DNA from: Blastococcus sp. CT_GayMR20
GTDB taxonomy: Bacteria > Actinomycetota > Actinomycetes > Mycobacteriales > Geodermatophilaceae
Direction of reading: 5' to 3'
Assembly: GCF_004570345.1 (NCBI RefSeq)
Contig: NZ_SPQM01000040.1
Location: 1-34,909, forward strand
DNA length: 34,909 bases
The notes below the pieces were generated by a model, which saw nothing but the letters and a program-made list of their open reading frames with translations, was not told where the DNA came from and searched no databases. Shown here piece after piece: positions 1 to 10,041 of the stretch; the first letter of the stretch is position 1; each line of letters starts with the position of its first letter. A program made the position numbers and the translations under genes.

Positions 1-367
1 GGTGCGCCTCGTCGGCCGGGGTGAGCACCTCGGACTCGTCGATGTAGTCCACGCCCAGGCTCTGCAGGACCTGCGCCTCGACGAAGTGCCCGATCCGGGC
101 CTTGGCCATCACCGGGATCGAGACCGCGCCGATGATCCCCTCGATCATGTCGGGGTCGCTCATCCGCGCGATGCCGCCCTGCGCGCGGATGTCGGCGGGC
201 ACCCGCTCCAGCGCCATCACGGCGACCGCGCCGGCGTCCTCGGCGATCTTCGCCTGCTCCGGGGTGACGACGTCCATGATCACCCCGCCCTTGAGCTGCT
301 CGGCCATGCCGCGCTTGACGCGGTCGGTACCGACGGCGGAGTGACTGGTCTTCCCGTCCGATGCCAT
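1..367 (-). CDS. pdxS: Pyridoxal 5'-phosphate synthase subunit PdxS, N-terminal part (mirror copy)
   Basis: The first 122 codons of PdxS, the PLP-forming lyase subunit that joins ribose 5-phosphate, glyceraldehyde 3-phosphate and ammonia supplied by PdxT. The start codon is at 365-367 on the minus strand and the gene is cut by the window edge. It begins one base after the stop of the dimethylformamidase-like gene. The predicted protein is the same as the copy at 34543-34909, and both copies end at exactly the same internal base. Confidence 0.93.
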   Translation of the reverse strand, partial: MASDGKTSHSAVGTDRVKRGMAEQLKGGVIMDVVTPEQAKIAEDAGAVAVMALERVPADIRAQGGIARMSDPDMIEGIIGAVSIPVMAKARIGHFVEAQVLQSLGVDYIDESEVLTPADEAH

Positions 368-368
368 G

Positions 369-2615
369 TCAGTCCACCTTCGTCTCGTCGACAGCGGGAA
401 CAACGCGACCGGACGCCGCCGCGAACCTGCGCAGGACGTTCCTGGTGACAGCGACGACCCCCGGGTCGGCCTCCTTGCCGACCAGCGCACCCGTCCAGGC
501 GATCGAGCCGACCGAGAAGACGGCACCGCCACCGGGAACCGGCGTGTAGGTCACGTCGGCGCGAACCTCCGGATCCGTCGTCCCACCGCCCAGACCTGGC
601 AGGTTCATGCCCAGCTCCTCGATCGCCCGCTGGTACTCGTCGCTGTGCCCGAAGGAGCTGGCCAGCACCACCGTCCCGGGCGGCGTGCCCAGAGTGGTGT
701 CGGCGCGGTCGATCTCATCACCCGCTGCACCGCCACGGACGAGACCCACCGAACCGAAGACGTCGCCCTCGACGCCGTCGAAGATCCAGCTCACGTCGTC
801 GGCGTAGCTCGCGGCCGAACGCCGATAGGGGGACGAGCGGTCCCAGCCCTGGGCGCAGAAGCCCACCCCGACGAGAGCCTGCGGGGCGCGCCCGCGATGC
901 CGCCACAGACCGGCCGGCTCTCCCGAGCTCAGCAGAGTCACCTCACCGGGCTCGGAGTCCCAGCCACGCACCCCGGCATTCCCGCGCCGGATCTCCGTGA
1001 TCAGCGGACTCTCGCTGAGAACACCGGTTGCCTGGTAGAAGCCGTTACCGCCGAGGTACATCAGGTTCCCGCCGGAGTCACGGTAAGCCTGCAGTCCCGC
1101 GTTCATCTCGGCGGAGGTGTACTCCGGGTGCGCACCGGTGACCACGACGGCGTAACGGGACAGGAGGGCGTGACCCTGCTGGTGCACCTCGAGGTCGGTG
1201 ACGACGTCGAACGTGCAGCCCTCGCCACGCAGCCAGCGCAGGAGGTACATGTCGCCGGAATAGCCCCGGCCCGATTCGGTCAGCCACATCTCGTAGTCGG
1301 CGCGCATGGTGAGAATGGCCCGCGCAGCGGAACTGAAGAAGACACCAGTGCCATCCGAGTGGCGGTCGTACTGCGAAAGGCCGTACTCGGGCCTCCCGAC
1401 CCGCACGGCGTCCCGCGGGTCGAGACGGATGTCAGCTCGGAGCCCCGAGACGTCACCCTCGAACATGTGCTCGTTGGCGTAGGCGAGGTAGGTGAACACC
1501 GGCAGCACGACGAGGATCGGTGCAGGTGCGGACTCCGGTGCCGGAACCAGCGTCACCGGGACGACGTCGGTGTGGTCCTCCGCGCGCAGGACGATGCCGT
1601 ACAACGCCGAGGGCAGGTCGTGAGGCAGGCTCGCCTCCAGCAGCGCCGACCAGCCGACGTCGCTGAGGGCGTCGTCGTGGAAGTGCACCGCGGCGTACTG
1701 CTCGGGTGCGTGCACGAAGCTCGTGACGCTGCCCGACCAACCGACTCCGGTCACGCCCCGCGCGGGCAGATTGACCAGCAGCCCGTCGGGCGAGCCCGCG
1801 ACGCCACGCACGGTCATGTCGTTGCCCGGGCGTGCGGGAGCGAAGTCCCAGGCTCCGAGGACGCGCGCGACATCGGAGACCGCCACCGTCGTGTCGCCGG
1901 ATGCGGCCCTGGCCAGTTCCGAGGAGCTCAGCCGGCCGGCGACGAGGAACGGCGCCTCGAGCTTGCCGTTGAAGAGGTCCCGCGCGGAGCCGTGCACGGC
2001 GCCGTCCGTCCGGTCGACGCGCGCCACCTTCCCACCCGCCAGGCTGACCCGCGCGCCGTCCAGGTGGGGTAGCGAGACCGCCTCGCCGTGTCCCGTGCAC
2101 GTCACGGGGTTCGGCCCGACCGCGGACACACGCACCGTGAGGCTGCCCTGCGTGACCTCGACCGTGGCGAAGTACCACGTCCGGGACCGGAGCGCTGCCC
2201 CCGCCCGGACCTGCGTGGAGACCGCCTGTGGACCGTCCACGGCAGCGACCACGTCGCCGCCCTCGACAGCCAGGACGAGTCCGCGGCCGTCGGCCCCGTC
2301 GACGGCCAGCAGCGTCTGCCGGCCAGCCAGATCGGGCGCCGTGGGCCAGAACCAGATGCCGCAGGTGAAGTCGTGGGCGGACCGCGAGAAGGCCTGATCG
2401 ACCACCGCGAAGCTGCCCACGGAGTGCTCCTGCGGCAGGGCCTCGAAAGTTCCGGCACCGCTCCACGGGACGCTGATCACGTCGTCTCCGGTCAGCTCGA
2501 CCAGCTGAACGTCCACGGCCGTCGGGCGGTCGACGTTGACGTGCACCCGCACGCGGTCGCCCGGCGCGTAGGACAGGCGGTCGGTGTATCCGTAGACGGC
2601 GTTCGTAGCAGGCAC
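369..2615 (-). CDS. N,N-dimethylformamidase large-subunit-like hydrolase (mirror copy)
   Basis: A 748-residue protein from a GTG start at 2613-2615. An N-terminal LamG/concanavalin-like segment is followed by the dimethylformamidase C-terminal domain. Tyr376, Tyr416, His496, Glu498, Asn524 and Glu634 match residues I recall from the Paracoccus iron enzyme. The substrate is unknown and is presumably a small amide. The preceding gene is the ABC permease; the next is pdxS. See the mirror entry at 32295-34541 for the reasoning on start and residues. Confidence 0.82.
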   Translation of the reverse strand: MPATNAVYGYTDRLSYAPGDRVRVHVNVDRPTAVDVQLVELTGDDVISVPWSGAGTFEALPQEHSVGSFAVVDQAFSRSAHDFTCGIWFWPTAPDLAGRQTLLAVDGADGRGLVLAVEGGDVVAAVDGPQAVSTQVRAGAALRSRTWYFATVEVTQGSLTVRVSAVGPNPVTCTGHGEAVSLPHLDGARVSLAGGKVARVDRTDGAVHGSARDLFNGKLEAPFLVAGRLSSSELARAASGDTTVAVSDVARVLGAWDFAPARPGNDMTVRGVAGSPDGLLVNLPARGVTGVGWSGSVTSFVHAPEQYAAVHFHDDALSDVGWSALLEASLPHDLPSALYGIVLRAEDHTDVVPVTLVPAPESAPAPILVVLPVFTYLAYANEHMFEGDVSGLRADIRLDPRDAVRVGRPEYGLSQYDRHSDGTGVFFSSAARAILTMRADYEMWLTESGRGYSGDMYLLRWLRGEGCTFDVVTDLEVHQQGHALLSRYAVVVTGAHPEYTSAEMNAGLQAYRDSGGNLMYLGGNGFYQATGVLSESPLITEIRRGNAGVRGWDSEPGEVTLLSSGEPAGLWRHRGRAPQALVGVGFCAQGWDRSSPYRRSAASYADDVSWIFDGVEGDVFGSVGLVRGGAAGDEIDRADTTLGTPPGTVVLASSFGHSDEYQRAIEELGMNLPGLGGGTTDPEVRADVTYTPVPGGGAVFSVGSIAWTGALVGKEADPGVVAVTRNVLRRFAAASGRVVPAVDETKVD

Positions 2616-2649
2616 CCTTGCTTGTCTCCTCTGCGTTCTCGATGGTCGC

Positions 2650-2684
2650 CGTGGGCGCCCGACCGGCCCGGCCGGGCGCCCACG
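2650..2684 (-). other. Intercistronic stem-loop (mirror copy)
   Basis: A perfect 12-base-pair stem (2650-2661 with 2673-2684) closing an 11-base loop, located between the permease stop and the dimethylformamidase-like start. No T-run follows it. It could attenuate transcription into the hydrolase gene or protect the upstream mRNA. Mirror of 32226-32260. Confidence 0.7.
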
Positions 2685-2686
2685 TA

Positions 2687-3685
2687 TCACTCCGGAGTTG
2701 CCGCGCTCCGGACCTTCCCCGCCTGGGCGCCGGCCAGCTTCTCGGCGAACGCCGCCAGGACGAGCACCGTGCCCTGGGCCGCGACCGACCACGACGGCGG
2801 CACGTTGAGGATCGTGAGTCCGTTCTGGAGCAGTGCCAGGAACAGCACCCCGAGGACGACTCCCCGCATCGTGCCGCGGCCACCGGTGAAGGCGACGCCG
2901 CCCAGCAGCGCCGCGGTGAGCACCGCCATTTCCAGGCCGAGACCGGCTGTGGCGGCCGGGGTACTGCCCACGCGGGCGGCGAGCATGACGCCGCCCAGTC
3001 CGGCGGCGGCCCCGGTCATGACGAACAGCCAGATCCCGATCCGGGTGATGTTCACACCGGAGACCCGCGCCGCCTCGGGGTTACCGCCCGTGGCGAGGAT
3101 GTGCTTCCCGGTAGCCGTCCAGTTGAGGATGACGACGCCGACGGTCACGACGACGACAGCGATGATGACCAGGATCGGCACCCCGAGCACGCCGGCGGTG
3201 CCGAAGTCGAGGAAGGACTCGGGGAACCCGTACAGCGCGTCCGGCGCCACGATCTGCGACAGGCCGCGGACCGCCGACAGCGTGCCCAGGGTGACGATGA
3301 TCGGCGACAGCCCGCGGATGACGACCAGCCACGAGTGGACGAGACCCACGACCAGACCGGTCAGCACTCCGACGAGCGCCGCCAGCGGCCAGGCGACGCC
3401 CTGCAGCATGGTCCAACCGCTGACCACGGCCGAGAGACCCACGGTGGAGCCGACGGACAGGTCCACGTAACCGGCCATGAGCAGTAGCGCGAAGGGCGTC
3501 ACGATCACCAGCGTCAGGGCGCTCTGCAGCAGGACGGTGCGGAAGTTGCCCACGGTGAAGAACACGTCGGAGCTCAGCGAGAAGAAGAGGACCAGGACGG
3601 CGAACGCGATGAGCAGCGCATTCGTAGCCATGCCCCTTCTGAGATCGGGGGCCTTGATCGCGACCCGTGCTGTCAGTTCAGCCAC
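2687..3685 (-). CDS. Ribose-type ABC transporter permease (mirror copy)
   Basis: A 332-residue polytopic inner-membrane protein of the RbsC/BPD_transp_2 type, from a GTG start at 3683-3685 that overlaps the ATPase stop by 8 bases. The DLSVGS segment and the GGNPEAARVSG cytoplasmic loop are typical of the family. It would form the channel of the importer encoded with the lipoprotein and ATPase genes immediately upstream in this operon. Confidence 0.9.
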   Translation of the reverse strand: MAELTARVAIKAPDLRRGMATNALLIAFAVLVLFFSLSSDVFFTVGNFRTVLLQSALTLVIVTPFALLLMAGYVDLSVGSTVGLSAVVSGWTMLQGVAWPLAALVGVLTGLVVGLVHSWLVVIRGLSPIIVTLGTLSAVRGLSQIVAPDALYGFPESFLDFGTAGVLGVPILVIIAVVVVTVGVVILNWTATGKHILATGGNPEAARVSGVNITRIGIWLFVMTGAAAGLGGVMLAARVGSTPAATAGLGLEMAVLTAALLGGVAFTGGRGTMRGVVLGVLFLALLQNGLTILNVPPSWSVAAQGTVLVLAAFAEKLAGAQAGKVRSAATPE

Positions 3686-5219
3686 CTGCTGGCTCCTTCG
3701 TGCGTTCCGCGGCATGGGCCGCTGCGATCAGTTGATCGGCACGTGCGTCCGAGACGCTCGTGCGCAGGGTCACGGTGCCCCGGCTGAGGACGACGACGTC
3801 CGTACCGAGCTGCAGCACCTCGTCCGGGTCGGACGAACGGAAGACGACGGCGATCTCGCGCTCGGCGAGAGCCTGCCGGATTCGTTTCCAGATCTCGGCC
3901 CTGGCTGCGATGTCCACACCTTGGGTGGGCTCGTCCAGCAGCAGGACCTTGATACCGGGTCGGGCGAGGAGCCATCGGCCGATGAGGATCTTCTGCTGGT
4001 TCCCGCCGGAGAAGAACCGCGCCGGCAACGTCGGGAGGCGCGGGCTCAGCACCATCTCGTCCGCCAGCTCGGCGAACGCGCGACCCTCCTGTGCACGCTT
4101 GCGCATCCACGGTGCCGACCCGAGGGCACGGCGCGCGACCATCACGTTGTCGGACGCCGGGAGATCCGGCAGCAGGGCCTGCTTGCGTTCGCCCGGGACG
4201 AAGGCGACCCCGCGCCTGATGGCCTGGACCGGCGTCGACGGGTGGTAGTCCTGGCCGTCGACGCGCACCTCGCCGCCACTGCGCGCGATGACCCCGCTGA
4301 GCGCCCGGAGGACGTCGGACGCCCCCGAGTCCATGTTCCCGTACAGGGCGACGCACGAGCCGGCCGCGACGTCGAGGTCGAGTCCCCCCACGACACCGAC
4401 CGACAGCCCGCGCGTCTCCAGGAGCAGCCGCGTGGGGTCGGACCTTCGCACCTCTGGCACCGCGGCCGACGGAGTGGCGGCGAGCGGCGAGATCGCAGCG
4501 ATGACGTCCTCCCGCCGGAGGGACGCGCGTGGCCCTTCGAGGGCGACTCCGCCGTCGCGGAGCACCGTGATGCTGTCGGCGATCGCGAAGACCTCGTCGA
4601 GGCGATGCGACACGTAGACGACCCCGACACCACGGACGTCGGCGAGACGACGGACCTCGTCCAGGAGAACCGCCGCCTCCCGCTCGCCGAGCGCCGCGGT
4701 GGGCTCGTCGAGCACGAGGACATGCGGCCTGCGGTGCAACGCCTTGGCAATCTCGACCAGCTGCTTCTCGCTGACGCTGAGGTCACCGACGTGCACACGG
4801 GGGTCGATGCGGACATCGAAGCCGTCGAGAAGCTGCCTGGCCGCCCGGAGCTCATCGCGCTTCCGCAGCCGCCCGCGGGTGGTCAGCTCCGAGCCGAGGA
4901 AGATGTTGTCCGCGACCGACATGCCGTCGTGGACGCTGAAGTGCTGGTAGATCACGGACAACCCGGCGTTCAGCGAATCGCGCGGAGAGCGAATCGCCTG
5001 GATGACGCCGTTGAGTGCGATCGTGCCCCCATCGGGGATGTTCGCACCGCTGAGACAGCTGATCAGGGTCGACTTCCCGGCTCCGTTGGCCCCGAGGAGG
5101 GCACGGACCTCACCGGCACGGACCGTGAGATCGACACCGGCCAGCACCGGACGTCCGTCGAAGCTCTTGACGAGCCCGCGGACGTCCAGTGCCGGCGCAG
5201 CCGATGGGCCTAGTTCCAT
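3678..5219 (-). CDS. Ribose-type ABC transporter ATPase with two ATP-binding domains (mirror copy)
   Basis: A 513-residue RbsA-like protein carrying both nucleotide-binding domains. The first has an intact Walker A (GANGAGKS, residues 43-50); in the second, the Walker A position reads GNMDSGAS and lacks the lysine, while its SGGNQQ signature and LLLDE Walker B remain. It overlaps the binding-protein gene by 10 bases and the permease gene by 8. Full notes are with the copy at 29691-31232. Confidence 0.93.
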   Translation of the reverse strand: MELGPSAAPALDVRGLVKSFDGRPVLAGVDLTVRAGEVRALLGANGAGKSTLISCLSGANIPDGGTIALNGVIQAIRSPRDSLNAGLSVIYQHFSVHDGMSVADNIFLGSELTTRGRLRKRDELRAARQLLDGFDVRIDPRVHVGDLSVSEKQLVEIAKALHRRPHVLVLDEPTAALGEREAAVLLDEVRRLADVRGVGVVYVSHRLDEVFAIADSITVLRDGGVALEGPRASLRREDVIAAISPLAATPSAAVPEVRRSDPTRLLLETRGLSVGVVGGLDLDVAAGSCVALYGNMDSGASDVLRALSGVIARSGGEVRVDGQDYHPSTPVQAIRRGVAFVPGERKQALLPDLPASDNVMVARRALGSAPWMRKRAQEGRAFAELADEMVLSPRLPTLPARFFSGGNQQKILIGRWLLARPGIKVLLLDEPTQGVDIAARAEIWKRIRQALAEREIAVVFRSSDPDEVLQLGTDVVVLSRGTVTLRTSVSDARADQLIAAAHAAERTKEPAGG

Positions 5220-6181
5220 TCGTCCAGGAGCTCGGCGACGAGGGCCTGGTCCTCGAACGAGGCAAGCACGGGTGTCTGCTCGATCACCACGTCGGACTCG
5301 CCGTTCAAGACACGGTCGGCGATGTTGGCGATGTCCTGGCCGAGCGTCTGCACGCGCAGGGCCGCCGTCGCCTTGTAGTGACCGTCCGTCTGGAGCTCCT
5401 CGAGTGCCCGGACGTTCCCGTCCTGGCCCGCGATGTAGCTCTCTGCGGCGGGGATGCCGGCGTTCTGGAACGCCTTGAGCGCACCGAGTGCACTGTCGTC
5501 GTTCATGGAGATGACGACGCGCAGGTCAGGATGAGCCTGGAGGACATCCTCGGTGACGCGCAGCCCCGTGGCCTCATCGAGGGCATCCTGCTCGGCCACG
5601 ACGCTCCCGTTGGGGGCGGCCTCGATGGCTTCCCCAGGCAGCTCCCAGCGCGGCGCCACGGACGTCAGCGCGCTCGCGGTCAGCAGGAGAGCCTTGACCG
5701 GCCTGCCGCCCTGGGTGGAGATCCACTGCGTCACGGACTCGGCGATGACCTCACCGGAGGCCTCGTGGGAGAAGAGCACCGCGCCGTCCGCGTCGGGCAT
5801 CTGCGCGCTGTACGTGATCCACTTGATACCCGCGTCCTGCGCGCGCTTCTGCAGGCCGGCCACGGTGGACGGGTCGAAGGGGAACACGACGATCGCGTCG
5901 ACCCCCTGCGTGATCCAGTTCTCGATGTCCTTGACCTGGACGGCCGTGTCACCGCGGGGGTCGTCCGACAGGAAGCGGTAGCCGAGCTCCTCGGCGCGCG
6001 CCTTGGCAGCGGCCGTGACGGCCACGGCGATCGGGGCTTCCGACGCCGCGTGGCTGAACGCGATCGTCTTCTGCTCACCGCCCCCGGAGGCCTCCGCTCC
6101 GCCGCAGGCGGCGAGCGCTGTCGAGACGAGGAGAGCGGCGACCAGAGTCACCGCTCTCGTGAAGTATCGAGGGACATGCAT
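5210..6181 (-). CDS. Sugar-type ABC transporter substrate-binding lipoprotein (mirror copy)
   Basis: A 323-residue periplasmic-binding-protein type I lipoprotein with a signal peptide ending in the lipobox LAAC (Cys26). It is the first gene of the importer and dimethylformamidase-like operon, with a promoter and a LacI-type palindrome directly upstream (6200-6243). The ligand cannot be told from the sequence. Mirror of 28729-29700. Confidence 0.92.
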   Translation of the reverse strand: MHVPRYFTRAVTLVAALLVSTALAACGGAEASGGGEQKTIAFSHAASEAPIAVAVTAAAKARAEELGYRFLSDDPRGDTAVQVKDIENWITQGVDAIVVFPFDPSTVAGLQKRAQDAGIKWITYSAQMPDADGAVLFSHEASGEVIAESVTQWISTQGGRPVKALLLTASALTSVAPRWELPGEAIEAAPNGSVVAEQDALDEATGLRVTEDVLQAHPDLRVVISMNDDSALGALKAFQNAGIPAAESYIAGQDGNVRALEELQTDGHYKATAALRVQTLGQDIANIADRVLNGESDVVIEQTPVLASFEDQALVAELLDEWN

Positions 6182-6199
6182 GGGTAGCTCCCTTCAGAG

Positions 6200-6209
6200 C
6201 AAACGTTTG
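6200..6209. promoter_or_regulatory. LacI-type operator palindrome CAAACGTTTG (mirror copy)
   Basis: A perfect 10-base palindrome with a central CG, as in LacI/GalR-family operators. It lies where transcription of the transporter operon should start. Mirror of 28701-28710. Confidence 0.6.
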
Positions 6210-6214
6210 TGCAG

Positions 6215-6243
6215 ACAGTAGGGAGGGGCCGGGAAGTCGTCAA
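6215..6243 (-). promoter_or_regulatory. Predicted promoter of the transporter operon (mirror copy)
   Basis: On the minus strand a TTGACG -35 box (6238-6243) and a TACTGT -10 box (6215-6220) are separated by 17 bases. The predicted start of transcription falls in the CAAACGTTTG palindrome. Mirror of 28667-28695. Confidence 0.6.
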
Positions 6244-6264
6244 GGAATACGCAAAGGTCGTTGG

Positions 6265-6296
6265 CGATCAGTGATCGGAGACCGAACCGGTTCGGT
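6265..6296. promoter_or_regulatory. Two palindromes upstream of the transporter promoter (mirror copy)
   Basis: ACCGAACCGGTTCGGT (6281-6296) is a perfect 16-base palindrome with a LacI-type AACCGGTT core. CGATCA-C-TGATCG (6265-6277) is a second perfect dyad. The 16-base palindrome is centred 84 bases from the start-site palindrome at 6200-6209. Mirror of 28614-28645. Confidence 0.5.
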
Positions 6297-6472
6297 GGCC
6301 CAGGCGGCTCGGGGACCGACGGCCGACCACACAGGAGCACCTCCAGCGGATGCTCCCGGTGGCGCCCGGCGCGTGCTCGGTCAGCGTCGCGCGGGTAGGG
6401 GCTGACGACGGGGCGGACCCTGCGCACGCCGTCCTGGGTGGCCGACCGCGCAGTCCTGAGCACCAGGCGCGC

Positions 6473-7327
6473 TCAGTGGGGGCGGATGGTCCCGACGACG
6501 TGCTCGGTCGCGCTCTTCTCGTTGCGGACGGCGAAGTCCCAGCCACCGCCCGCCTGCGCCGTCGACAACGTCACCGTGCTGGGGAGCAACAGCGGCTTGC
6601 GGAAGCTGACGTCGACGTCGATCGCGTCGGGCAGCCGCCCGGACAGCGCTCCCAGCACGCGGGCCTTCACCCACATGCCGTGCGCGATCGCCCGCTTGAA
6701 GCCGAACGCCTTCGCTGTGAGACCCGACAGGTGGATCGGGTTCACGTCGCCGGAGACCTTGGCGTACCGCCGTCCGGCGTCGTCCGGGACCCGCCAGGTG
6801 GCCGAGACCCGCTCGAGGTCGCCGACCGCCACCTCGATGTGGGCCTCCGGCGCACCCTCGGGCGCCGTCGCCCCCCGCGACAGGTACGTCGACCGCGAGC
6901 GCCACACCTCCTGGCCGCCGGCGGAGACCGTCGCGCACAGGTCCACGGCGGCGCCGCTGCGGTGAGTGGCGAAGTTCTCCGCCCACACCTCCAGGTCCAG
7001 CAGCGCGTCGGAGCCGATCGGGCCCAGCACCTCGATCCGGTTGCGCACGTGGACCAGGCCGGGCAGTGCCAGCGGGAACGCGCGGTCGCTCATCAGCGCC
7101 ATCTGCAGCGGGAAGGTGAGCATGTGCGGGTACGTCGCCGGCAGGACGTCGTTCAGCGGCAGCCGGCACACCCGCGTGTAGGCGGCCAGGTGCGCCGGGT
7201 CGACGGTGACGCCCTTCCGGGCCAGGTGCTCGTCCGGCAGGTCGCCGCCCCGGCCCCACGCCGTGACGGCGGCCTTCGCGTAGAGCTGCCCCAGGTTCGG
7301 GGCGGACTCCAGAACCCGCGTCGCCAT
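6473..7327 (-). CDS. MaoC-family (R)-enoyl-CoA hydratase, HtdX-like (mirror copy)
   Basis: A 284-residue double hot-dog hydratase with the SGDVNPIH catalytic motif (Asp194, His199). The ATG shares its first base with the stop codon of the FabG4-like reductase, so the two are probably translationally coupled. It is the last gene of the thiolase - reductase - hydratase operon. Mirror of 27583-28437. Confidence 0.9.
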   Translation of the reverse strand: MATRVLESAPNLGQLYAKAAVTAWGRGGDLPDEHLARKGVTVDPAHLAAYTRVCRLPLNDVLPATYPHMLTFPLQMALMSDRAFPLALPGLVHVRNRIEVLGPIGSDALLDLEVWAENFATHRSGAAVDLCATVSAGGQEVWRSRSTYLSRGATAPEGAPEAHIEVAVGDLERVSATWRVPDDAGRRYAKVSGDVNPIHLSGLTAKAFGFKRAIAHGMWVKARVLGALSGRLPDAIDVDVSFRKPLLLPSTVTLSTAQAGGGWDFAVRNEKSATEHVVGTIRPH

Positions 7328-8682
7328 CAGGCGCCCAGGAGCGACTGGCCGCAGACCCGCACGGTCTGGCCGTTGACCCCCGCGCTCCCCGGCTGCGACA
7401 ACCACGCGATCGTCTCCGCGACGTCGACCGGCAGCCCGCCCTGCTGCAGCGAGTTCAGCCGGGAACCGACCTCGCGGGTGCCCAGCGGCATCTTCGCCGT
7501 CATCTCGGTGACGATGAAACCCGGCGCGACCGCGTTGATGGTCGCCTTCCGCTCGGCGAACGCCGGCGCCCAGGCCCGCACCATGCCGATGACGCCGGCC
7601 TTGGACGCCGCGTAGTTGGTCTGCCCGCGGTTGCCGGCGATGCCCGACTGGGAGCTGACGCACACCACGCGGGCGTGCTGGTTGAGCACGCCCTCGGCGT
7701 CCAGCAGCGCCTGGGTGATGTCCAGCTGCGCCTGCAGGTTCACCGCCATCACCGAGTTCCACCGGGCGGCGTCCATGTTGACCAGCAGCTTGTCCCGGGT
7801 GATCCCGGCGTTGTGGACGACGATGTCGACCCCGCCGTGCCGCTCGCGCAGGTGCTCGACCAGCCTTTGGGGGGCGTCGTCCGCGGTGATGTCGAGCTGG
7901 AGCGCCGTCCCGCCGATCTCGTTGGCGACGGCGGCCAGCGAGTCGCCGGCCGCCGGGATGTCCACGGCGACGACGTGGGCGCCGTCCCGGGCCATGACCT
8001 TCGCGATCGCTGCGCCGATGCCGCGGGCGGCACCGGTGACGACGGCGACCTTGCCGGCCAGCGGCTGGTCGCCGTCCTCGCTGCCGGGCTGGTCGGCAGC
8101 CGACAGTGTGACCACCTGGCCGTCGACGTAGGCCGAGCGGCCGGAGAGGAAGAAGCGCACCGGCGACGCGATCGCGTCCTCGGCGCCCTCGGGCACGAAG
8201 ACGAGGTTCGCCGTCGAGCCGTTCAGCAGCTCCTTGCCGATGGAGCGGACCAGTCCGTCCAGCGCCTGGCGGGCGGCCGCCTGGGCCGGGGAGTCGGCGT
8301 CCGACGGCGGGTCGGCGAGGATCAGCACCCGTCCGGTGGCGCGCAGCCGCTTCACCGCGGGGGCCAGGAAGTCGTGCGCGCCGGCCAGGTCGGCCGGCGT
8401 CCGGAGACCGGTCGCGTCGAGGATCACCGCGGCCGGCTTCTCGCCGTCCGTGGCGCCGTCGGCGGTGACCGGCGACTGCACGTGGATGCCCTCGGTGCGC
8501 AGGAGCTGGGTCAGCGCGTCGCGCAGCCGGCCCTCCCCCGCCGAGCCGATGACCGCCGGTCCCGGCAGCAGCGGCTGACCGGGCTCGTGGCGGCGCAGCA
8601 CCGCGGGGCGGGGCAGGCCGAGCTGCTTGGTGATGGTGGTGCCGAAGCCGGAGTTCGCGAAGTCGCGGTACCAGTCGCTCAC
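7327..8682 (-). CDS. fabG: High-molecular-weight 3-oxoacyl-ACP/CoA reductase, FabG4-like (mirror copy)
   Basis: A 451-residue reductase: a non-catalytic Rossmann-like N-terminal half and a C-terminal short-chain dehydrogenase domain with TGAARGIG, NAG, Ser344, Tyr357 and Lys361. It follows the thiolase gene by 25 bases. Mirror of 26228-27583. Confidence 0.92.
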   Translation of the reverse strand: MSDWYRDFANSGFGTTITKQLGLPRPAVLRRHEPGQPLLPGPAVIGSAGEGRLRDALTQLLRTEGIHVQSPVTADGATDGEKPAAVILDATGLRTPADLAGAHDFLAPAVKRLRATGRVLILADPPSDADSPAQAAARQALDGLVRSIGKELLNGSTANLVFVPEGAEDAIASPVRFFLSGRSAYVDGQVVTLSAADQPGSEDGDQPLAGKVAVVTGAARGIGAAIAKVMARDGAHVVAVDIPAAGDSLAAVANEIGGTALQLDITADDAPQRLVEHLRERHGGVDIVVHNAGITRDKLLVNMDAARWNSVMAVNLQAQLDITQALLDAEGVLNQHARVVCVSSQSGIAGNRGQTNYAASKAGVIGMVRAWAPAFAERKATINAVAPGFIVTEMTAKMPLGTREVGSRLNSLQQGGLPVDVAETIAWLSQPGSAGVNGQTVRVCGQSLLGA

Positions 8683-8707
8683 GTGTGCGGGTTCCTTCCG
8701 AGGGGGG

Positions 8708-9982
8708 TCAGGACTCGAGGATGGCGACGACGCCCTGGCCGCCGGCGGCGCAGATCGAGATCAGGCCGCGCTTGCCCGGGCCCGCCTCGTGCAACTGCTT
8801 GGCCAGCTGGGCCACGATCCGGCCGCCGGTCGCGGCGAACGGGTGCCCGGCCGCCAGGGACGAGCCGTTGACGTTGAGCTTCGACCGGTCGATCGAGCCC
8901 AGCGGCGCGTCCAGGCCGAGCTTGCCCTTGCAGAACGCCGGGTCCTCCCACGCCTTCAGGGTCGAGAGCACGGTCGACGCGAACGCCTCGTGGATCTCGT
9001 AGAAGTCGAAATCCTGCAGCGACAGGCCGTTGCGGGCCAGCATCACCGGCATCGCGTAGACGGGGGCCATCAGCAGCCCCTCGCCGCCGTGCACGTAGTC
9101 GACGGCGGCGGTCTGCGCGTCGACCAGGTGGGCGAGCACCGGCAGGCCGTTCTCGGCGGCCCACTCGTCGGAGGCCAGCAGCACCGTCGAGGCGCCGTCG
9201 GTCAGCGGCGTGGAGTTGGCGGCCGTCATCGTGGCGCCCTCCCCCTTGCCGAAAACAGGAGCCAGCTTCGCAAGTCGTTCGATCGAGGAGTCCGGCCGCA
9301 GGTTGTTGTCCCGGGTGAGGCCGAGGAACGGCGTCACCAGGTCGTCGAAGAATCCGCGGTCGTAGGCGGCGGCCATGTTGTGGTGCGAGCGGACGGCGAG
9401 CTCGTCCTGCTCCTCCCGGCCGATCTCCCACTCCTTGGCGGTGATGGCGGCGTGGTCGCCCATCGCCAGGCCGGTGCGGGGCTCGGCATTGCGCGGGATC
9501 TCCGGCACCAGCTGGCCGGGCCGGATCTTCGTCAGCGCCTTGAGCCGGTCCGGCAGCGTCTTGGCGTTGTTCAGGCTGATCAGGACGCGGCGCAGGTCGT
9601 CGCCGACGGCGAGCGGCGCGTCCGACGTCGTGTCGACCCCGCCGGCGATGCCGGACTCGATCTGCCCCAGCGCGATCTTGTTCGCCACCAGGATCGCGGC
9701 CTCGAGGCCGGTGCCGCAGGCCTGCTGGACGTCGTAGGCCGGTGTCGTGGCCGACAGCTTGGAGCCGAGCACCGATTCGCGGGTCAGGTTGAAGTCGCGG
9801 GAGTGCTTCAGGACGGCGCCGGCGACGACCTCACCCAGCTGCGCGCCCCGGAGCCCGAAGCGCGCGACCAGCCCGTCGAGGGTCGCGGTCAGCATGTCCT
9901 GGTTGGACGCCTGGGCGTACGCGGAGTTGGAGCGGGCGAACGGGATCCGGTTCCCGCCGACGATCGCGGCCTTGCGAGCCAT
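8708..9982 (-). CDS. Acetyl-CoA C-acyltransferase (thiolase), FadA2-like (mirror copy)
   Basis: A 424-residue thiolase with nucleophile Cys89, His331 in an HEAFA motif, His380 in GHPFAATG and Cys411 in CAAGGQG, so the active site is complete. It is the first gene of the operon divergent from the TetR gene. Mirror of 24928-26202. Confidence 0.95.
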   Translation of the reverse strand: MARKAAIVGGNRIPFARSNSAYAQASNQDMLTATLDGLVARFGLRGAQLGEVVAGAVLKHSRDFNLTRESVLGSKLSATTPAYDVQQACGTGLEAAILVANKIALGQIESGIAGGVDTTSDAPLAVGDDLRRVLISLNNAKTLPDRLKALTKIRPGQLVPEIPRNAEPRTGLAMGDHAAITAKEWEIGREEQDELAVRSHHNMAAAYDRGFFDDLVTPFLGLTRDNNLRPDSSIERLAKLAPVFGKGEGATMTAANSTPLTDGASTVLLASDEWAAENGLPVLAHLVDAQTAAVDYVHGGEGLLMAPVYAMPVMLARNGLSLQDFDFYEIHEAFASTVLSTLKAWEDPAFCKGKLGLDAPLGSIDRSKLNVNGSSLAAGHPFAATGGRIVAQLAKQLHEAGPGKRGLISICAAGGQGVVAILES

Positions 9983-10011
9983 CGGAACCTCCAGGGTCGG
10001 TGGATTGGCCG

Positions 10012-10033
10012 GTACTCACAGTACGCGGTACTG
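10012..10033. promoter_or_regulatory. Triple half-site operator between thiolase and TetR genes, with overlapping promoters (mirror copy)
   Basis: Three half-sites, GTACT (10012-10016), AGTAC (10020-10024) and GTACT (10028-10032), are each separated by 3 bases, giving two overlapping inverted repeats that share the middle half. Toward the TetR gene, a TTGGCC -35 (10005-10010), 18-base spacer and TACTGT -10 (10029-10034) can be read. The complementary strand has TACTGT at 10018-10023, facing the thiolase gene. TetR-family binding here would repress both directions. Assignment to the adjacent regulator is inference from position. Confidence 0.65.
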
Positions 10034-10041
10034 TCGTTCAC